Made by a program: the position numbers and the translations under genes
Shown: piece by piece, positions 1-5,463 of the stretch
Layout of the letters: each line of letters opens with the position of its first letter
Position numbering within the stretch: the first letter of the stretch is position 1
Source of the DNA: Actinomycetes bacterium
GTDB taxonomy: Bacteria; Actinomycetota; Acidimicrobiia; Acidimicrobiales; Microtrichaceae
Length of the DNA stretch: 5,463 bases
NCBI GenBank assembly: GCA_023423215.1
Contig: JAFAFZ010000391.1
Location: 1-5,463 of the forward strand
Direction of reading: 5' to 3'
The notes under the pieces: generated by a model
Databases searched by the model: none
Told to the model about the DNA's origin: nothing
The model's input: only the letters and a program-made list of their open reading frames with translations

Positions 1-63
1 CGCTGAGGGCGCGCGATCGCACCGAGAGATGGGAGGGCGGGAGAGCGAGGACCCGAGGCGCGG

Positions 64-882
64 TCAGGACCAGAGGTCGCGGAACTGGGACCAGCCGCCG
101 CCCTCGGCGCTGGTGCCCCCGTCGGTCACCAGCACCTGCCCGCTGATGAACGACGCGGCGGGCGACGCGAGGAACGCGACGAGCTCGGCCACGTCGGCCG
201 GGGTGCCGAGCCGACCGGCCGGGGTGCCGGCCACCATCGCGTCGCGCGCTGCCGAGGTGCCGCCCGCGTCGCCGTCGCGGAAGTAGAGGTCGAGCGAGTC
301 GGTCTCGATCGCACCGGGCACGACGACGTTCGCCGTGGCGCCCCTCGGTGCCAGCTCGACCGCGACGCTGCGGGTCAGCGCCTCGAGCGCCGCCTTCGCC
401 GCGCCGAGCAGACCGTGGCCGGACTGGGCGAAGTGGGCGTCCAGCCCGCCGATCGCGACGACACGACCCCCGCCCAGCGAGGACGGATCGTCGCGATCGA
501 CCAGCAGCTCGGTCATGCCGCGCACGAGCTGCACGTAGCTGGACACCACGGTCGCCATGGTGCGGTCGACGTGGCGCGGCTCGAGCGAGAGCACGGGCGC
601 GAACTTGGTCGCCGCGGCCGAGGTCACCAGCGTGTCCAGGCGGCCGAACTCCTCGCCGACCGCGGCGAGCAGCTCGTCGATCTGCTCGGACGACCCCAGG
701 TCGGCCGGGTACACGAGGGTGCGAGCGCCGCCGGCCTCGAGGCCCTCGGCGACGGCGAGCGCGGCCTCGCGGTCACGTCGGTAGTGCACGACGCAGTCGT
801 GGTCCCGGGCCAGCCGTTCGGTGATGGCGCGGCCGATGCCGCGGCTCGACCCGGTGACCAGGGCGACGCGACGTGCGGTCAT
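64..882 (-). CDS. SDR-family protein with non-canonical active site (enoyl-reductase-like)
   Basis: 272-residue Rossmann-fold short-chain dehydrogenase/reductase, presumably cytosolic. The glycine-rich nucleotide motif TGSSRGIG is at residues 10-17. Arg35-Arg36 at the end of strand 2 suggest NADP(H), and D61 fits the adenine-ring contact. The C-terminal half is typical: EALTRSVAVELAPRG at 167-181, PGAIETD at 189-195, and a closing DGG at 254-256 followed by a tail of 16 residues. The catalytic residues are abnormal. Lys163 is present, but the position four before it is Leu159 instead of Tyr, the serine position is Gly146, the helix-4 Asn position is Val, and the usual NNAG is TSAA (87-90). 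Seven residues before the Lys, where FabI/FabL-type enoyl reductases carry Tyr, there is His156. The ATG has a good upstream GGAGGGA site. It is the last visible gene of the operon, 27 bases after the amidohydrolase. SDR membership is certain; the reaction is not known, and an inactive or scaffold role is possible. Confidence 0.9.
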   Translation of the reverse strand: MTARRVALVTGSSRGIGRAITERLARDHDCVVHYRRDREAALAVAEGLEAGGARTLVYPADLGSSEQIDELLAAVGEEFGRLDTLVTSAAATKFAPVLSLEPRHVDRTMATVVSSYVQLVRGMTELLVDRDDPSSLGGGRVVAIGGLDAHFAQSGHGLLGAAKAALEALTRSVAVELAPRGATANVVVPGAIETDSLDLYFRDGDAGGTSAARDAMVAGTPAGRLGTPADVAELVAFLASPAASFISGQVLVTDGGTSAEGGGWSQFRDLWS

Positions 883-909
883 CGTCGCACTCCCTCCATC
901 GACCCGACC

Positions 910-1713
910 CTACCGACCCAGGACCCGGGCGATGTTGCCGCCCAGCACGGCGGCGGTCTCGTCGTCGTCCAGACCGAGCGCCCGGATGGCCTCGACCTCG
1001 GCCTTCGGCGAGGCGGTCGGCCAGTCGGAGGAGAACACGACCTGCTCGACGCCGTGGCGACGGATCAGGTCGCGCACCTCGGTCGGGTCGAGCGCGGCGA
1101 GCGACGGCGGCCACGCCGTGTCCAGCATGACCGGCAGCCCGATCACGCTCTCCTCGGCGTCCGCGAGCATGTGGTAGCCGCCGAAGTGGCAGGCGATGAC
1201 GTCCAGGTCCGGGAAGGTCAGCACGATGTCGCGCAGCATCGCCGGGGTGCAGGTGCTGCCGTCCCCGCCGCCGCCGGCGCCGACGTGGATGATCGTCGGG
1301 AGCTCGCCCGCCAGGGCGCCCAGGACGTCGTAGAGCTTCGGGTCGTCCAGCCGGAACTTCTGGAACACGGGGTGCAGCTTCACACCCTCGACCCGGTTCG
1401 CGCGCAGGTGCGCCAGGTTCTCCTCGGGGGAGAGGTCGGGGTGGATCGTGCCGAAGGGGATGAAGTGCTCGCGATCGAGGCTGCCGATGAAGCGGTTGGC
1501 GGTCTCGACCTGGGCCGCGGTGTTGGCCACGGCGAGGCAGACCGACAGGTCGATGCCGGCCTCCTCCTTCGCAGCGAGCAGGCCCGAGACCTTGCCGTCG
1601 CCGAAGACGTCCATGTCGGGCACGCTGCCGCCCAGGGCGCGTTCGGCGACCTTGTCCGGCCACACGTGGTTGTGGGCGTCGATGAGCAGGGTGTCGTTCG
1701 AGGTGGTGCTCAC
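910..1713 (-). CDS. Amidohydrolase_2-family metal-dependent hydrolase or decarboxylase
   Basis: 267-residue TIM-barrel amidohydrolase of the COG2159/PF04909 kind, the group that includes ACMSD, gamma-resorcylate decarboxylase and several lactonases. Visible metal/active-site elements in order: DAHNH (12-16, the HxH on strand 1), KLHP (112-115), IIHVG with His143, CHFGG with His176, and SSDWP with Asp230. GGNIARVLG near the end (258-266) is the usual family terminus. The His143 strand runs into a glycine-rich loop, GAGGGGDGS (145-153). It is shorter than the 300-350 residues common for ACMSD-like decarboxylases. The start is GTG at 1713: it overlaps the stop of the preceding SDR as GTGA, a GGAGAGG lies about 10 bases upstream, and the next in-frame Met would remove the HxH. 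In this operon it probably hydrolyses, ring-opens or decarboxylates an intermediate. The substrate is unknown. Confidence 0.93.
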   Translation of the reverse strand: MSTTSNDTLLIDAHNHVWPDKVAERALGGSVPDMDVFGDGKVSGLLAAKEEAGIDLSVCLAVANTAAQVETANRFIGSLDREHFIPFGTIHPDLSPEENLAHLRANRVEGVKLHPVFQKFRLDDPKLYDVLGALAGELPTIIHVGAGGGGDGSTCTPAMLRDIVLTFPDLDVIACHFGGYHMLADAEESVIGLPVMLDTAWPPSLAALDPTEVRDLIRRHGVEQVVFSSDWPTASPKAEVEAIRALGLDDDETAAVLGGNIARVLGR

Positions 1714-2459
1714 AGCTTGTTCGCCTCTCCGCCGTCGATCACGTAGGTCGCGCCCGTCACGAAGTTCGACAGGGGCGAGGCCAGGTAGCAGGCCAGCGGC
1801 CCGATCTCGTCGATGTGGCCCATGCGGCGCGACGGGATCTTCTTGAGCCGGGCCGCCAGCATCTCGGGGTCCTCGGTGACCGCGGACTGGGCGTCGGTCT
1901 CGAACGCACCCGGGGCGATGACGTTGACCTGCACGCCCTTGGGGGCCCACTCGGCGGCGACCGCCTCGGTGAAGCGCAGCATCGAGCCCTTGGACGACGA
2001 GTACGCCGCCAGGATCGGCTTGCCGCGCAGGCCCGACGTCGAGGCGATGTTGATCACCTTGCCGTGGCCCTGCTCGATGAAGACCTGGCCTGCCCGCTGG
2101 GCCAGGGCGACCGGCCCGAATAGGTTGACCGCGAACACCTGCTCCCAGGTCTGCAGCGGCATGTCCACGAACTTGCCGGCCGGCGCGATGCCGGCGTTGT
2201 TGACCACCACGTCCAGGCGGCCGAAGCGCTCGACCGCCGCGTCGACCAGGCCGACGACCTGCTCTCGGTCCGACATGTCGCAGCGCACCGGCGCGATCGA
2301 GTCGGGGTCGGTGGCGGCGAGCTGCTCGAGGTCCTCGAGCGAGCGAGCCGCGGCCAGGACCTTCATGCCCTCGGCGGCGTACGCCTGCGCGATGGCCCAG
2401 CCCAGGCCGCGCGAAGCGCCGGTGACGATGGCGACGCGTCCGTCCAGTTGCAGGTCCAT
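1710..2459 (-). CDS. Classical SDR-family oxidoreductase
   Basis: 249 residues, the usual length for a classical short-chain dehydrogenase/reductase; a soluble NAD(P)-dependent alcohol dehydrogenase or ketoreductase. All hallmarks are intact: TGASRGLG at 13-20, Asp61 (CDMSD), NNAG at 87-90, catalytic Asn112, Ser140, Tyr153 and Lys157 (YSSSK), then PGAFETD at 183-189 and the C-terminal DGG at 242-244. Arg17 and Arg39 near the end of strand 2 favour NADP(H); this is an inference from family rules. The ATG at 2459 shares one base with the TGA of the acyl-CoA dehydrogenase gene (TGATG) and has GAGGAGG seven bases upstream, so translation is probably coupled. Its own stop overlaps the GTG of the amidohydrolase. 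It may act on a hydroxyacyl- or ketoacyl-CoA formed from the dehydrogenase product, as in a beta-oxidation-like route, but no substrate can be read from the sequence. Confidence 0.95.
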   Translation of the reverse strand: MDLQLDGRVAIVTGASRGLGWAIAQAYAAEGMKVLAAARSLEDLEQLAATDPDSIAPVRCDMSDREQVVGLVDAAVERFGRLDVVVNNAGIAPAGKFVDMPLQTWEQVFAVNLFGPVALAQRAGQVFIEQGHGKVINIASTSGLRGKPILAAYSSSKGSMLRFTEAVAAEWAPKGVQVNVIAPGAFETDAQSAVTEDPEMLAARLKKIPSRRMGHIDEIGPLACYLASPLSNFVTGATYVIDGGEANKL

Positions 2460-3592
2460 CAGACGACCTCCTCGGACAGGCGGCGAGAGATGCCGAGCCG
2501 CAGGACCTCGGAGGCGCCCTCGTAGATGCGCATGGGTCGGGCCTGGCGGTAGCAGCGCTCGATGCGGCTGTCCCGGATGATGCCCCAGCGACCCATGACC
2601 TGGACGCAGCGGTCGACGATGCGGCAGCACGCCTCGGTCGCGGCCAGCTTCGCCAACGACGAGTGCTCGAGGTGCGCGAGCGGATCGTCCTTGGCCAGCT
2701 CGGCGGCGCGGTAGGTGAGCAGACGGGTGGACTCGAGGTCCGCCCAGCTGTCGGCGAGCAGGCCCGCGACGGGGCCGAGGCGGTTGAGGGGTCGGCCGAA
2801 CTGCTCGCGGGTGCGGGCGTGGCGGGTGGCCTCCTCGAGCGCCGTCTGGCCCAGGCCGACCGAGGCCGCGGCGACCGAGATGCGGAACATCGCCAGGGTC
2901 GAGAGCACGAGGTCCAGGCCACGACCCGGCTCGCCGAGGCGGGCCGAGGCGGGCACGACCACGTCGTCGAAGACGACGTCGCCGAGCACGTGCGGCGCGA
3001 TCAGCTCGGGGGCCGGCGAGGTGCTCAGGCCCGGCGCGTCGCCCGGCACGAGCACGACCGACAGCCCGGCCTCCTCCTTCACCAGCGTGGTGTAGAAGCC
3101 GGCGGCACCCGCGTTCGAGATGAACGCCTTGTGGCCGTTGACGACGAGCTCGTCGCCCTGCTGGGTGGCGGTGGTGGTGATGCTCTTCAGGTCGGAGCCG
3201 GCCACGGGTTCGGTCAGCGCCAGGCCGGCGAGCACCTCGCCCGTCGCGACCTTCGGCAACCACTCGGAGCGCTGCTCCTCGGAGCCGCCGCGGGTGATCG
3301 CGAAGCTGCCGATGCCCTGCAGCGCGAAGAGCGAGTCGGCGTGTGAGCATTCACCCATGAGTGCCTCGCGCACGATGCACACGGCCACCGGGTCGAGCGA
3401 CAGCTCGGTGCCGCCCAGCTCCTCGGGGACCATCAACGCCATCAGGCCGCTGTCGCGCACCAGGTCGACGACGCCGGCGTGCAGCGAGTTCGAGTTGTCG
3501 GCCTCGACCGACATCGGCGCGAGCTTCTCGGCCAGGGTGCGGGCCTCGTCCTGCAGCGGTCGGTACCGCTCGTCCAGGTCCAGGAAGGTCAT
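2459..3592 (-). CDS. Acyl-CoA dehydrogenase
   Basis: 377-residue FAD-dependent acyl-CoA dehydrogenase, the normal length for the family. It is expected to introduce an alpha-beta double bond into an acyl-CoA and pass electrons to an electron-transfer flavoprotein, which is not encoded here. The helical N-terminal domain covers roughly 1-120. The flavin/substrate signature ALTEPVAGSD is at 125-134 within the middle beta domain. The C-terminal helical domain has the FAD/dimer motif RTREQFGRPL (260-269) and the closing RIYEGASEVLR (355-365), where Glu358 sits at the catalytic-base position of medium- and short-chain enzymes. I chose the ATG at 3592 because a GGGGGGAA purine run lies about eight bases upstream and the protein then begins like other family members; an in-frame GTG at 3640 would add 16 unconvincing residues. 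First gene of the leftward operon. Chain-length or ring specificity cannot be judged. Confidence 0.96.
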   Translation of the reverse strand: MTFLDLDERYRPLQDEARTLAEKLAPMSVEADNSNSLHAGVVDLVRDSGLMALMVPEELGGTELSLDPVAVCIVREALMGECSHADSLFALQGIGSFAITRGGSEEQRSEWLPKVATGEVLAGLALTEPVAGSDLKSITTTATQQGDELVVNGHKAFISNAGAAGFYTTLVKEEAGLSVVLVPGDAPGLSTSPAPELIAPHVLGDVVFDDVVVPASARLGEPGRGLDLVLSTLAMFRISVAAASVGLGQTALEEATRHARTREQFGRPLNRLGPVAGLLADSWADLESTRLLTYRAAELAKDDPLAHLEHSSLAKLAATEACCRIVDRCVQVMGRWGIIRDSRIERCYRQARPMRIYEGASEVLRLGISRRLSEEVV

Positions 3593-3648
3593 GGTCTCGA
3601 TTCCCCCCGGTCGCCGCGGCACCGGGCGGCGTGCGACCACTGATCCAA

Positions 3649-3676
3649 CGCTGCTGTTCCAGCGCTGCTGTTCCAG
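3649..3676. repeat. Exact 14-base tandem direct repeat
   Basis: Two adjacent identical copies of CGCTGCTGTTCCAG (3649-3662 and 3663-3676). A weaker third copy precedes them in phase at 3635-3648, with 8 of 14 bases matching. The first unit and its junction also form small dyads: CGCTG/CAGCG arms around six bases, and GCTG-TTC-CAGC. Repeats of this length and position could be iterated regulator half-sites or a slippage duplication; the sequence alone does not separate these. Confidence 0.8.
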
Positions 3677-3680
3677 GCAC

Positions 3681-3699
3681 TCGCCAGCTGTGCTGGCGA
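3681..3699. promoter_or_regulatory. Perfect 8-3-8 inverted repeat, candidate operator
   Basis: Arms TCGCCAGC (3681-3688) and GCTGGCGA (3692-3699) are exact reverse complements around the spacer TGT. It lies four bases after the tandem repeat and directly against the AT-rich patch. This size and symmetry fit a site for a dimeric transcription factor. It has no T-run on either side, so an intrinsic terminator is unlikely. The cognate regulator is not visible. Confidence 0.6.
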
Positions 3700-3701
3700 T
3701 A

Positions 3702-3726
3702 ATCTATGATAACAATATACATAGAT
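3702..3726. promoter_or_regulatory. AT-rich inverted repeat / probable core promoter region
   Basis: Arms ATCTATG (3702-3708) and CATAGAT (3720-3726) are exact reverse complements around 11 AT-rich bases. The composition is sharply different from the GC-rich flanks. It offers several -10-like hexamers, such as TATGAT (3705-3710) on the plus strand and TATATT (3719-3714) or TATCAT (3711-3706) on the minus strand, but none has a convincing -35 partner. Most likely it holds DNA-melting elements for one or both divergent promoters, overlapping a regulator site. Confidence 0.55.
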
Positions 3727-3828
3727 AGACCGTGAGCGACAGGTCGAACCTCGACCTCGGCGCCGCACCGACCTCTTGGCCCGCACCGACCGCAGCGGCA
3801 CGGGCCACGGACGATCCGGGGGGATCAG

Positions 3829-4686
3829 ATGGACCAGGAGCTGCAGGTGGAGCTGGCCTCGACGCCTCGTGGGCGGGTGATGGCGATGGATTCGGCTTAC
3901 CACGTCAGCTCCGACAACCGCGGCCGGGACGTGGTCGTGAACGCCTCGTACTGCGGCGTGCTGCCGGCCCGCTTCGTCGGCCGACACGCGCCGCGTGGTG
4001 CCATCGGCGTGGACTGCGGGGTCGGTCCCGCGGGCGCGGCCATCGCCGGGCTCTGGTACCTCGAGGCGTTGAACCTGCCCGCCGCGGTCGCCGACGTCAT
4101 GTCGAGCAGGCTCGGCGACGGCGTCGACCTGTACGAGCGAGGCCGCATCAGCTTCGTGAACCGGCCCGCGCAGGACTGCGGCGTGGAGCCGGGCATGGCC
4201 GTCAAGGACGCCGCCGCGCTGCTGCTGGCGAACGATCCCGGCGAGCCGAGCGCGGAGGACGTCGACCACCGCGAGGTCATGTTCACCTCGGCCTCGGGGC
4301 GCGCGGTGGTGTGCACCGACTCCATCGCCTTCGGGCTGCCCGAGGACCGCGACCGCAACGTCCTGGTCACCGCGGGGCACACCGGCCGCAGCGCGGTGCC
4401 GTACCTGACGAAGGTGCACCCGTACGGCTTCATCTGCTCGGACGGCGGACGCGGCGCCGAGGACTCGGGCATGGCCGGGCTCGCCCTCGTCGACGAGCTC
4501 GGACTCGCCGGCGCCACCGTCGACGCGTCCCGTGCGGCGATGGGCGACGGGCACAGCACCTACCACGAGGGCGTCATCAGCGCGGTCAACCGCGCCGCCG
4601 AGGCGGCGGGCGTGCGGGTGGGCATGGCGGCGTCCGAGGCCGCCCGGTTGTTGGTCGAACGTGAGCCTCGCTCCGGCGAGGGCTGA
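3829..4686 (+). CDS. Uncharacterised protein with internally duplicated module (paralogue 1)
   Basis: 285 residues, soluble, no signal peptide or membrane segment. I do not recognise the family. The protein is two copies of one module: residues 17-133 align with 160-276 at a constant offset of 143 with no gaps, with about 42 identities by hand count. Shared landmarks are DS (21-22/164-165), Gly43/186, DxG (62-64/205-207), AGL (73-75/216-218), GDG (96-98/239-241), a Tyr (102/245), ISxVNR (107-112/250-255), GVxxGMA (118-124/261-267) and AAxLL (128-132/271-275). The halves differ at SYCG (40-43) versus GHTG (183-186). A charged linker covers about 134-157. The ATG at 3829 is the only start after the in-frame stop at 3733 that is preceded by a purine-rich site (GGGGGGA). 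The gene is divergent from the catabolic operon and followed after 12 bases by its paralogue. A catalytic role using the Cys, His or Asp is inference. Confidence 0.88.
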   Translation: MDQELQVELASTPRGRVMAMDSAYHVSSDNRGRDVVVNASYCGVLPARFVGRHAPRGAIGVDCGVGPAGAAIAGLWYLEALNLPAAVADVMSSRLGDGVDLYERGRISFVNRPAQDCGVEPGMAVKDAAALLLANDPGEPSAEDVDHREVMFTSASGRAVVCTDSIAFGLPEDRDRNVLVTAGHTGRSAVPYLTKVHPYGFICSDGGRGAEDSGMAGLALVDELGLAGATVDASRAAMGDGHSTYHEGVISAVNRAAEAAGVRVGMAASEAARLLVEREPRSGEG

Positions 4687-4698
4687 GGAGGTCAGGAC

Positions 4699-5463
4699 AT
4701 GGAGCAGGTCGAGGACGTGGCGCCGCGGCGGGCGGCGCCCGAGGACCACCCCCAGGAGCAGGCGGCCGAGCACGACGGCTGCCGCGTGATGCTGATGGAC
4801 TCGGCGCGCTACTGCGACGAGCGCAACACCGGCGACGTCGTCATCGCCGCGTCCTACTGCGGCGTGCTGCCGGTCCGGCTCGTCGCTCCCCACCGGCCAC
4901 GCGCCGTCATCGCCCACGACGTCGGCATCGCCGCCGACGGCTCGGGCATCGCCGGGCTCTGGTACCTCGAGGCCATCGGCATCCCGGCCGCCTCGGTCGC
5001 CGCCGAGTCCGCCGAGCTGGGACAGGGCCGCGACATGTACGACGCGGGCGTCATCTCGCGGGTGAACATCCTCGCCGAGCGCTGCGGCGTCGAGATGGGC
5101 ATGCCCGTCGCCCGCGCCGCCGAGCTGCTCGCGACCCGGGACCCGGGCAACCGCGAAGCGACGACCAAGGTGCGCCGCGAGACCAAGGAGTCCGACGGCC
5201 GGGGCCACTCGATCGTCGTCACCGACTCGATCGTGTTCGCCCTGCCCGAGGACTCGGCCAACGTGCTCGTCACCGCCGGACACACCGGAAAGACCGGCGC
5301 CGTGTTCATCGAGGCCGTGTCGCCGCGTGGGTTCATCTGCGCCGACGGCGGCCCGGCGAAGAACGGCTCGGGCACCTCCGGCCTGGCGGCGCTGGACGAG
5401 TCCGGCCTGCCCGGCGCCTGTTACGACGTGTCCACCGCCGCCATGGGCGACGCCTTCGACGCC
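4699..5463 (+). CDS. Uncharacterised protein with internally duplicated module (paralogue 2), 3' end outside window
   Basis: 255 residues are visible and the frame is still open at the window edge. By comparison with its neighbour, roughly 35-45 residues are missing. It starts at ATG 4699 with GAGGAGG eight bases upstream, 12 bases after the stop of paralogue 1, so the two are co-transcribed. It has the same layout: half one has DS (34-35), SYCG (52-55), D74xG, GSGIAGLWYLEA (81-92), LGQG (107-110), VISxVN (118-123) and CGVExGM (129-135). Half two has DS (176-177), AGHTG (193-197), DGG (216-218), GSGTSGL (223-229) and MGD (249-251). The offset between halves is 142. About half of the residues are identical to paralogue 1 over the stretch from SYCG to the end of the first half. 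The N-terminal 28 residues are charged and look disordered. The pair may form a heteromeric enzyme; that is inference. Confidence 0.88.
   Translation, partial: MEQVEDVAPRRAAPEDHPQEQAAEHDGCRVMLMDSARYCDERNTGDVVIAASYCGVLPVRLVAPHRPRAVIAHDVGIAADGSGIAGLWYLEAIGIPAASVAAESAELGQGRDMYDAGVISRVNILAERCGVEMGMPVARAAELLATRDPGNREATTKVRRETKESDGRGHSIVVTDSIVFALPEDSANVLVTAGHTGKTGAVFIEAVSPRGFICADGGPAKNGSGTSGLAALDESGLPGACYDVSTAAMGDAFDA

Larger units (their letters stand above)
3593..3828. promoter_or_regulatory. Divergent intergenic control region
   Basis: Non-coding stretch separating the leftward catabolic operon from the rightward paralogue pair. It contains an exact tandem repeat, two inverted repeats and the only markedly AT-rich patch in the window, listed separately. 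The two outermost genes each have a GGGGGGA-type ribosome site: about eight bases before the acyl-CoA dehydrogenase start, and five bases before the rightward start. The rightward leader after the AT-rich patch is about 100 bases and contains nothing else I recognise. No -35/-10 pair matches consensus well enough to assign on either strand. Divergent layout plus dyads suggests shared control by one DNA-binding regulator, which is not encoded in the window. Confidence 0.75.

Noticed and set aside
1..63. Possible next operon gene or terminator after the second SDR
   Set aside because: A GTG at 22-20 on the minus strand lacks a ribosome site and only seven codons are visible; no stem with a T-run is present. 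Nothing can be supported here.
415..1746. Long open frame on the plus strand (443 codons) opposite the SDR and amidohydrolase genes
   Set aside because: It lies antisense to two well-recognised genes, has a low-complexity Arg/Gly/Val/His-rich composition, and is a by-product of GC-rich codon bias.
64..2459. The two SDR genes considered as a recent tandem duplication
   Set aside because: They share only general SDR motifs, differ in the catalytic residues and cofactor-loop sequence, and are separated by the amidohydrolase.
1710..3350. Extending the intact SDR upstream into a 546-residue fusion
   Set aside because: The extra N-terminal part is the acyl-CoA dehydrogenase gene read out of frame; the ATG at 2459 has a clear ribosome site and gives the normal SDR length.
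3681..3699. Inverted repeat considered as a transcription terminator
   Set aside because: It lies upstream of both divergent genes, so it cannot end either unit, and no T-run follows it on either strand.
3732..4664. Plus-strand frame starting with GTG 96 bases upstream of paralogue 1, considered as the true gene or as a frameshifted N-terminus
   Set aside because: After 3829 it runs through paralogue 1 in the wrong frame as Arg/Gly-rich sequence, there is no ribosome site before the GTG, and paralogue 1 is complete without it.
3589..5283. Minus-strand open frame of 564 codons opposite the paralogue pair
   Set aside because: It is antisense to two genes supported by mutual homology, internal repeats and ribosome sites; its His/Val/Arg/Asp-rich translation has no domain features.

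Overview
The window is very GC-rich bacterial DNA with strong third-position G/C bias, purine-rich Shine-Dalgarno sites, one GTG start and tightly overlapping genes. This points to a high-GC actinobacterium; the genus cannot be told from the sequence. Six protein genes are visible in two divergent transcription units, with one 236-base control region between them. No RNA genes, insertion sequences, CRISPR arrays or integrases were seen.

Leftward unit (minus strand, read from about 3592 down to 64): an acyl-CoA dehydrogenase, a classical short-chain dehydrogenase/reductase (SDR), a small metal-dependent amidohydrolase of the amidohydrolase_2 type, and a second, unusual SDR. The first three genes overlap by 1 and 4 bases, and the fourth follows after 27 bases, so this is clearly one operon. 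The mix suggests oxidative breakdown of a carboxylic acid as its CoA thioester: dehydrogenation, alcohol/ketone interconversion, then a hydrolysis, ring-opening or decarboxylation step. The substrate cannot be named. No CoA ligase, hydratase, thiolase, transporter or regulator lies inside the window. The last SDR has lost the usual Asn-Ser-Tyr catalytic residues and keeps only the Lys. Its layout resembles enoyl-reductase-like SDRs, with His where those carry Tyr.

Control region (3593-3828): it holds an exact 14-base tandem repeat, a perfect 8-3-8 inverted repeat, and a strikingly AT-rich patch that is itself an inverted repeat (7-11-7). It looks like a compact divergent promoter/operator.

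Rightward unit (plus strand, 3829 to the window end): two tandem paralogous genes, the second cut by the window edge. I do not recognise the family. Each protein consists of two copies of a module of about 115 residues, aligned without gaps at a fixed offset of 143 or 142 residues. The first halves of both proteins carry a Ser-Tyr-Cys-Gly motif where the second halves carry Gly-His-Thr-Gly. This is the best candidate in the window for an undescribed enzyme, perhaps a two-subunit one, and its placement suggests it belongs to the same pathway as the catabolic operon.
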